From contig JALBYF010000002.1 of the NCBI GenBank assembly GCA_023212725.1, forward strand, positions 186,001 through 250,000: 64,000 bases of DNA, in the 5' to 3' direction. The notes beneath the pieces were generated by a model. The model was not told the origin of the DNA and ran no database searches. It worked only from the letters and a program-made list of their open reading frames with translations. The DNA is from Tranzscheliella williamsii. Its lineage: Eukaryota; Basidiomycota; Ustilaginomycetes; Ustilaginales; Ustilaginaceae. The translations under genes were made by a program, and so were the position numbers. The stretch's first letter is position 1. Each line of letters begins with the position of its first letter. Below are positions 58,998 to 64,000 of this stretch, piece by piece.

Positions 58998-60060
58998 GCA
59001 GGCCGGAGGAAGGGCAAGTCGAGAGAGAATGGTAGGGGACCGAGCTCAGAGCGGGAGATGCTAGACGTCCATAGCGTACAACGCATCCATGGATGTGGCC
59101 AGAAGGGAGCAGTGGACAAGGCAGAGGAGCAGATGGAAGCGAGAGTCAAGGAAAAAGCGGAAAGGCAGCACCTTGGGAGCTGTTCCCTCTCCTTCTGGGT
59201 AGGCCCTCCGATTGCGAGTCTCAAAGCCAAAGCGGCAGCTTCGGGCAATTGCTCCGATCCGTTGCGAAGGACGGGGTTCAGCGTAAAGTCCGAACAGTGG
59301 CTTCCATATCGGCGCTTGGCGAGAGCGGCTGATGGTACCATGGTTTGTTGCGTGATCATGCTTTTTCATTCTAGGGCCACAGGCATATACGACGACCCAC
59401 GCCCACGCACGGACGGTTTCGGCGCGAACAGAAGGCGTGACGCCAGACAATGTCCCAAGCAGCAAACCCATGACTTATCTCTCTCCAACGCCTCGCAAGA
59501 AGACGACAGCCAACCCCGTTCGCCGGTTCTGAGCGGGAGGAGTAAACGTGGGCCGTTCCGTTGAGCAGCCTCGAAACTCAGGACTTGAGACCCTCGCTTG
59601 TACTGCACATCATCGCAGGGCCGTGGGAACCGTTCGCTTATGTATCAGTATCGCACATGATGGGAGCGGTGAATGGAAACCCGATCGGGGAGAACTTTTG
59701 CAGGTCTGAAGCACGAACGGAAACGGAAATGGCAATCACAGTTAAGCACGGCATATGGAAACACATACAGCATCGGAATCACATCACAATCACAATGGAA
59801 CTTAAAGTTTTATGGGAAATGCCAAGCGGGAGTGCCTTCTTTCAGCCACAAAGAGTATGCGTGCGTGCAGCCAAGCCAGCAAGCGCCAAACCCAAATCTA
59901 AAATGTGACTTATTAAGTATCACAATCATGATCGCTCCGCGCTTTCTCTCGGTCTCGTAAGATCATTTATAGGGGCAGAGTCCGTGCATTTACCCATCGG
60001 CATTGTGATGTCGAATACTGCTGAAGCTTCTGCCATCCCTTTCCCATCGAGAGTCGGGGG
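58998..60060. other. Intergenic between F-box gene and DUF202 gene
   Basis: 1.06 kb with both promoters of a divergent pair. Short overlapping frames on both strands are unconvincing. From 59640 onward it is AT-richer with several cacaatcac-like fragments. No gene supported. Confidence 0.5.
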
Positions 60061-60675
60061 ATGATGGCAATTAGCACCGGCGCTGTGCCGGCGCAAACGC
60101 ACATTGTCAAGCTCAACGAGCGCGACTTTGTCGACTATCGAGCGATCCAAAGGACGTTTGATGGCGCCTACGCACGCACAGCGCTGGGCCAGCTATGCTA
60201 TGCCATTGTCATTCTCCGCATGTTCCAGGACAAGTTCTTCTACGTTGGTCAGTCGCCATCCCCACTATGGCTAGCGTAGCACATCTACTGACGTCGCGGT
60301 TTCCACTGCTCGGCACCGTCGCGCCCTTCAGGTATCGTGTATGCGCTTCTCGGTATTGGCTTTGTTCCCGTCGCGGCCATCCGTTACCGCATGGCTGCCT
60401 TCAACGCGGACAGATACGTCGTCTTGCATTACATCCATCAGCAGCCGTCAGAACAGAGCGGAAACAGGGTCGCGGCTCAAGCGGCAGATGCAGGCGATGG
60501 TATGGCTCGGTCGGAAGACTCGCCGCGAGCTGTCTCCCCCGGCAGAAGCCCATCAGCTCCGATTCACACGGTTTTGCGTCGACAGTTCGTCACAGCCGGC
60601 TCCATCGTCGCGCTGACCACAGTCTTCGTCGTCTCGGTGGAAATCGCCCTTCTCGTCCTCACCTTGAAAGTCTAG
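60061..60675 (+). CDS. DUF202 small membrane protein, two exons
   Basis: Exons 60061-60247 and 60332-60675 (intron 84 nt, gtcagt donor, ttcag acceptor) encode 176 residues. The DUF202/YidH pattern is clear: LNERDFVDYRAIQRTFDGAY, ARTALGQLCYAIVILRMFQD, the second membrane helix GIVYALLGIGFVPVAAIRYR, and a third near the C-terminus (GSIVALTTVFVVSVEIALLV). A soluble Gln/Ser-rich loop of about 50 residues separates helices two and three. In fungi such proteins are found in vacuolar or plasma membranes; the biochemical role is unknown. The intron splits the glycine codon between helices one and two. Start at the first of two adjacent ATGs. Confidence 0.8.
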
Positions 60676-60863
60676 TCGGCAGAACCGTGGCGCAATTCGG
60701 CTTGGCCAGCTGGTACCTTGCCTCTTTTTGTGAAAACCCGTATCCTTCTTGGTACATTCTATCAGTCGCGAACTATGTACATGTACAGAACAGTGCGAAC
60801 GATGTACATATACAGTGCATGCAGTCTGTCCTCAGCCATTCGGCATGCAGACGATATACCCAC

Positions 60864-61808
60864 TCATGCTTGAAGCTTTTCCATGGTAAACTGCCAAAGC
60901 GCTGACAGATCTTCGTCCGGTTCGAGCTGATCCCAAAGATGGTCTTTCCCTGGAATCTCGTCGTAGACTACCGAAGAGCGGACAGCTTTAAGGGCCTTTT
61001 GCACCCTCCTGGCATGGTCAACGTCGACGGCCGTGTCTTTCTCGCCATGCACTATGTAGACGGGTGGCAAGCGCTGTCGCTGCTCTGGCGAGCACTTCTC
61101 GAGAAAAGCCACCACATCGGTCTTCTGCAGCCATCCCTGTGACCTCTGCTGATCAGAAAAGAGCAGCAAAGGGAAGAGTGCCTCCTGCTGAGCGTGCATG
61201 TAGAATTTCCTCCGATGCGCGACAGCGGCCGTGTTCGAAGAGACGGGCGCGTCTGGATTGCGAAAATCGGCGAATGTGGCGGGATCATCTGCCAACCAAC
61301 CGCCGAAGGGCACCTGCTTCTCCACGAAAAAGGGATGGTCCATAGTCGAGATCGGATAGATGGCCGCAATCGCTCTCACACGCTGCAAATGTGCCGATTT
61401 GGTGTTAGGGCACATGCCGAGGCCGAGCATCAGCGCTTGCCATCCTCCCGCGCTAGAGCCGCTTAGCACAATCCGGCTTGTATCCAAAGTCGCCGTCTCG
61501 GCCTCGGCGGCCAGTTCGGCCGGGAGCCTATCGATCACATAGGCAAGGCAGTCGACCATGTCATCCAGTATATCGGGCACCCTGACTTGCGGCGCCAGTC
61601 GGTAGTCGGTCGAGACGACTGCGATGCCGTATTTGTCCACGGCTCTCTTGAGGTGAGGTGCCATCACCTGTCTGGCGCCTTGGATCAGTCCACCGCCGTG
61701 CCACCAGATGAAGACAGGCAGGGGCTTGTCCGGGGTAGCATCGGGCAAGCACAGGTCCAACAGCACGGGAACTTGCCGCCTGGAGAATTCAAAGGTATAT
61801 GTCCTCAT
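60864..61808 (-). CDS. Alpha/beta hydrolase (esterase/lipase-like)
   Basis: From the ATG at 61808 the product is 314 residues. The oxyanion motif WWHGGG (residues 35-40), nucleophile S119 in SGSSAGGW, the acidic residue in HGEKDTAVDVDHA and the histidine in GKDHLWDQ make a complete catalytic triad of the HSL/esterase-like group. The motif YRLAPQ after VVSTD is typical. The substrate is unknown. The frame continues 21 codons to 61871, but a TATA-like tatata (about 61882) is then only 11 bases ahead, so the later ATG is more likely. There is no signal peptide from that start, suggesting cytosol. Confidence 0.88.
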   Translation of the reverse strand: MRTYTFEFSRRQVPVLLDLCLPDATPDKPLPVFIWWHGGGLIQGARQVMAPHLKRAVDKYGIAVVSTDYRLAPQVRVPDILDDMVDCLAYVIDRLPAELAAEAETATLDTSRIVLSGSSAGGWQALMLGLGMCPNTKSAHLQRVRAIAAIYPISTMDHPFFVEKQVPFGGWLADDPATFADFRNPDAPVSSNTAAVAHRRKFYMHAQQEALFPLLLFSDQQRSQGWLQKTDVVAFLEKCSPEQRQRLPPVYIVHGEKDTAVDVDHARRVQKALKAVRSSVVYDEIPGKDHLWDQLEPDEDLSALWQFTMEKLQA

Positions 61809-62249
61809 TGTTGGATCGAGGCAGTAGGGATGGCTACCTATCGTACAAACAAGCAGGCAGCTGGAAGCCATCTGTGCCCGGCTATATACTCTTGTTCTCT
61901 AGTCCATCAGCGCAAGGGGCCGTTGTGTTGCGCTGCGTTCACTCGTCCGGATGAAGGCCGCGGCGGCCGCGGCTTGGTCCGTGCTGCGCATGTGGGCTGT
62001 AAGAGCGTCACCGCGTGGCCTTTCACCGCGTTCTGGAATTTCGTTGTTGAATTCACGATATCGACTGGCCGAAGAACCGCAAGCAACACATCCAACATCA
62101 TCCTTGCATCACAAGAATAGTCGCAGGGTGTCACATTCCACCTCTGCAGAACGTTTGCTACAACACACCGTCACTCTCGGTCGGGACCCTTCAGTTCGGA
62201 GCAAACACGGAAGCGGCCGTACCAAAGGGCTGGCATCCATCAGCCAAGC
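61809..62249. promoter_or_regulatory. Divergent intergenic region, hydrolase / kinase
   Basis: Two promoters in 441 bases. A ctatatactc element at 61881-61890 is the likely TATA box of the minus-strand hydrolase. Nothing further recognised. Confidence 0.5.
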
Positions 62250-63694
62250 ATGCCGTCGCTTCAGAGCTCATCGTCCGGCTTGCTCGGAGGCCTGCTGGAG
62301 CGCGCGCAGGATGCCATCTTTGCTCTCTCGTCCTGCTTCCCTTGCATGCCCGAGACATCGGTTCTCAAACTCAATGGTCGCAACTTCCAGATCGTCAAGC
62401 TGCTCGGCGAAGGTGGATTCAGCTTTGTCTATCTCGTAAAGGACCAGGAGTCGGGACGCCTCTTTGCACTCAAAAAGATCCGGTGTTCCTCCTATGGGGC
62501 CGACTCGTTCCAGGAGGCCATGAAGGAGATCGAGGCCACAAAACGATTTCGATCTCCGTTCATCATCCCTATCTACGACAGCTGCGTGGTGCAGGATGAC
62601 GCTGGGTCCGGTACGCTCTTTGGCAACCTCCCCTCGCAGGACCAGGACAGTGGTGGTGGCAGGGGGTCGGATGGCGGCAAAGTGATTTATCTCTTCTTGC
62701 CGTTCTACGAAAAGGGGAATCTGCAGGATGCTATCAATGCGCATCTGGTCCGTGGCACCCGCTTCGGCGAGAGGGAGATGCTCCAGCTTTTCCTCGGCAC
62801 TTGTAAGGCGGTCAAGGAGATGCACCAGTATCGGCTTCCCGACGTTGGCGCCACGCGAAACCGGCGCACCGATGCAGCTATTCCGCGTATGGAAATCACG
62901 CCGCCTGACGATCCATTTGCCGACTCGCACACTGACGCTCACGATGAAGCACCTCTGATCTCTGGTTCAAACGACGCAGGCGCCCAGGCGTCTTACCCGC
63001 CCAAGCCGACACTGAACAAGGGCAAGGCGCGTGACTATGGCGCTAGCGACGCGGAAGAATTCGTCGCACAACCGGCCCTAGACGGCGGCATCGAGGCGGG
63101 CAAGGGCGGCGAGCACGTGCCCTACGCGCATCGCGACATCAAACCCGGCAATGTCATGGTGGCTGACGATGGCAGGACGCCGATACTGATGGACTTTGGC
63201 AGTACCATCAAGGCCCGCGTGATAATCAAGACAAGGCGGGATGCAGTGGCGCATCAGGTGCGTAGCTGCCGTGTTGGAGCTGTGTTCGCTGTGATATTGA
63301 GAATTCGCGCTGACGCTCTCTCGCTCCCCTCCGGCTCTAACAGGACATGGCTGCGGAGCGCTCGTCGATGCCGTACCGGGCGCCGGAACTGTTCGATGTA
63401 GCGACGGACGCGACGTTGACCGAGGCGGTGGACATCTGGTCGCTGGGCTGCCTGCTGTATGCGCTCGCCTATCTGCACTCGCCGTTCGAGACAACACAGA
63501 CCATCGAGCAGGGCGGCTCGATCGCCCTCGCCGTACTCAACGGATCGTACAAGATGCCGCTCAGCTCAGAGGATCCTTACTCGGAGAAGACGCGTGAGAT
63601 TATTAAGCGCTGCGTCGTCGTCAAGCCTGCTGAGCGCCCATCGATCGACCAGGTCATCGAGCTGACCGAAGCCGCGCTGCGTGGGCTCGAGTGA
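62250..63694 (+). CDS. ENV7: Env7/STK16-type serine/threonine kinase, two exons
   Basis: Exons 62250-63257 and 63344-63694 (86-nt intron, gtgcgt donor, taacag acceptor) encode 452 residues. Kinase motifs: GEGGFSFVYLV (glycine loop, from about 53), K75 in ALKKI, HRDIKPGN with D296, DFGS with D315, and YRAPELF with DIWSLGC. Yeast Env7 and mammalian STK16 are palmitoylated NAK-family kinases of the vacuole or Golgi; here CFPCMPETS (residues 29-37) offers cysteines for acylation in the same place just ahead of the kinase domain. A loop of nearly 100 Gly/Ala/Asp-rich residues (about 195-290) interrupts the domain before the catalytic loop. Without splicing the activation loop would be lost, so the intron is essential to the model. 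Confidence 0.92.
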
Positions 63695-64000
63695 CGCGCA
63701 CGCCCAACCCCGCAACAGAGACATTAGGACATTGTATAGCCATTTCGGACGTAGACCCAGCCCGACCGAAGGAAGACAAGCCCGTGAGAGGCGTGTCAAA
63801 CCCGCCTACTTGACTTACCAGAGGCTCAGAAACATGGTGGACACTGCGGGACAGCACGGCCGTGGAAGAGAGACGAGAAGTAAGGATGGCTGGATATACT
63901 GGTGTATGAGCTCGTACATGTACACATGCAGACATGGGCGATCGGGCGCAAGGCTGTTCACGCTGGCCGGTCTTTGGAGTCCGAGTCGTGGCTGGTGAGC
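63695..64000. other. 3' flank, window end
   Basis: Downstream of the kinase; no further gene can be supported before the window ends. Confidence 0.5.

Noticed and set aside
1..64000. tRNA, rRNA, CRISPR arrays, intact transposons or a secondary-metabolite cluster
   Set aside because: No B-box-like GGTTCGAATCC tRNA signature, no regularly spaced repeats, no transposase or reverse transcriptase frame, and no PKS/NRPS/terpene core enzyme were found on reading.

Overview
The window is nuclear DNA of a fungus. Genes lie on both strands, many are cut by short spliceosomal introns (66-112 nt, nearly all GT-AG), overall base composition is GC-rich, and the protein set is typically fungal: a twinfilin, external NADH dehydrogenase, tricalbin, RTA1-family protein, Acn9/Sdh7, Dug1, Tca17, EMC5 and an Env7-type kinase. 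Small compact introns and the general gene style point to a basidiomycete, plausibly the smut-related yeasts (Ustilaginomycotina). That placement is an inference from style, not from a phylogenetic marker. I saw no bacterial operons, rRNA, tRNA, CRISPR array or intact transposon.

Layout. 1-8.4 kb: 3' end of a HUA1-like gene, an unknown fungal protein, an intergenic block with a nested inverted repeat, a secreted purple acid phosphatase, a divergent UXT-type prefoldin / ETFRF1 (LYRM5) pair, and a short-chain dehydrogenase. 8.9-18 kb: twinfilin with a very long linker and a GC-AG intron, a DUF2985-like membrane protein, an unknown probably N-myristoylated protein, and a GPI-type pepsin-like protease. 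18.9-28.2 kb: a 1160-residue fusion of a Rib2/Pus9-type pseudouridine synthase with a THUMP methyltransferase, SDHAF3/Acn9, a histidine acid phosphatase, and hexokinase. 28.5-36.1 kb: Gre2-like reductase divergent from an RTA1 protein, a SET methyltransferase, and an aquaporin-family protein with altered NPA boxes. 37.7-40.7 kb: three small multi-exon genes rebuilt here by reading splice sites: a secreted six-cysteine protein, EMC5 and TRAPPC2L/Tca17. 41.3-54.7 kb: Dug1 dipeptidase, Avt1-like transporter, RING/TRAF zinc-finger protein, tricalbin, external NADH dehydrogenase. 55.7-64 kb: Ats1-like RCC1 protein, F-box protein, DUF202 membrane protein, alpha/beta hydrolase and an Env7/STK16-type kinase.

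Most genes are unrelated housekeeping functions and do not form a pathway. Recurring themes are mitochondria (ETFRF1, SDHAF3, NDE1), membrane contact and trafficking (tricalbin, EMC5, Tca17, Env7), phosphate scavenging (two unrelated acid phosphatases) and RNA modification (the PUS-THUMP fusion, perhaps Ats1). The most unusual items are the PUS-THUMP fusion, the HPG/NSA aquaporin, the nested inverted repeat abutting the acid phosphatase start, the small secreted cysteine protein, and a mirror-symmetric base-skew pattern at convergent gene ends.
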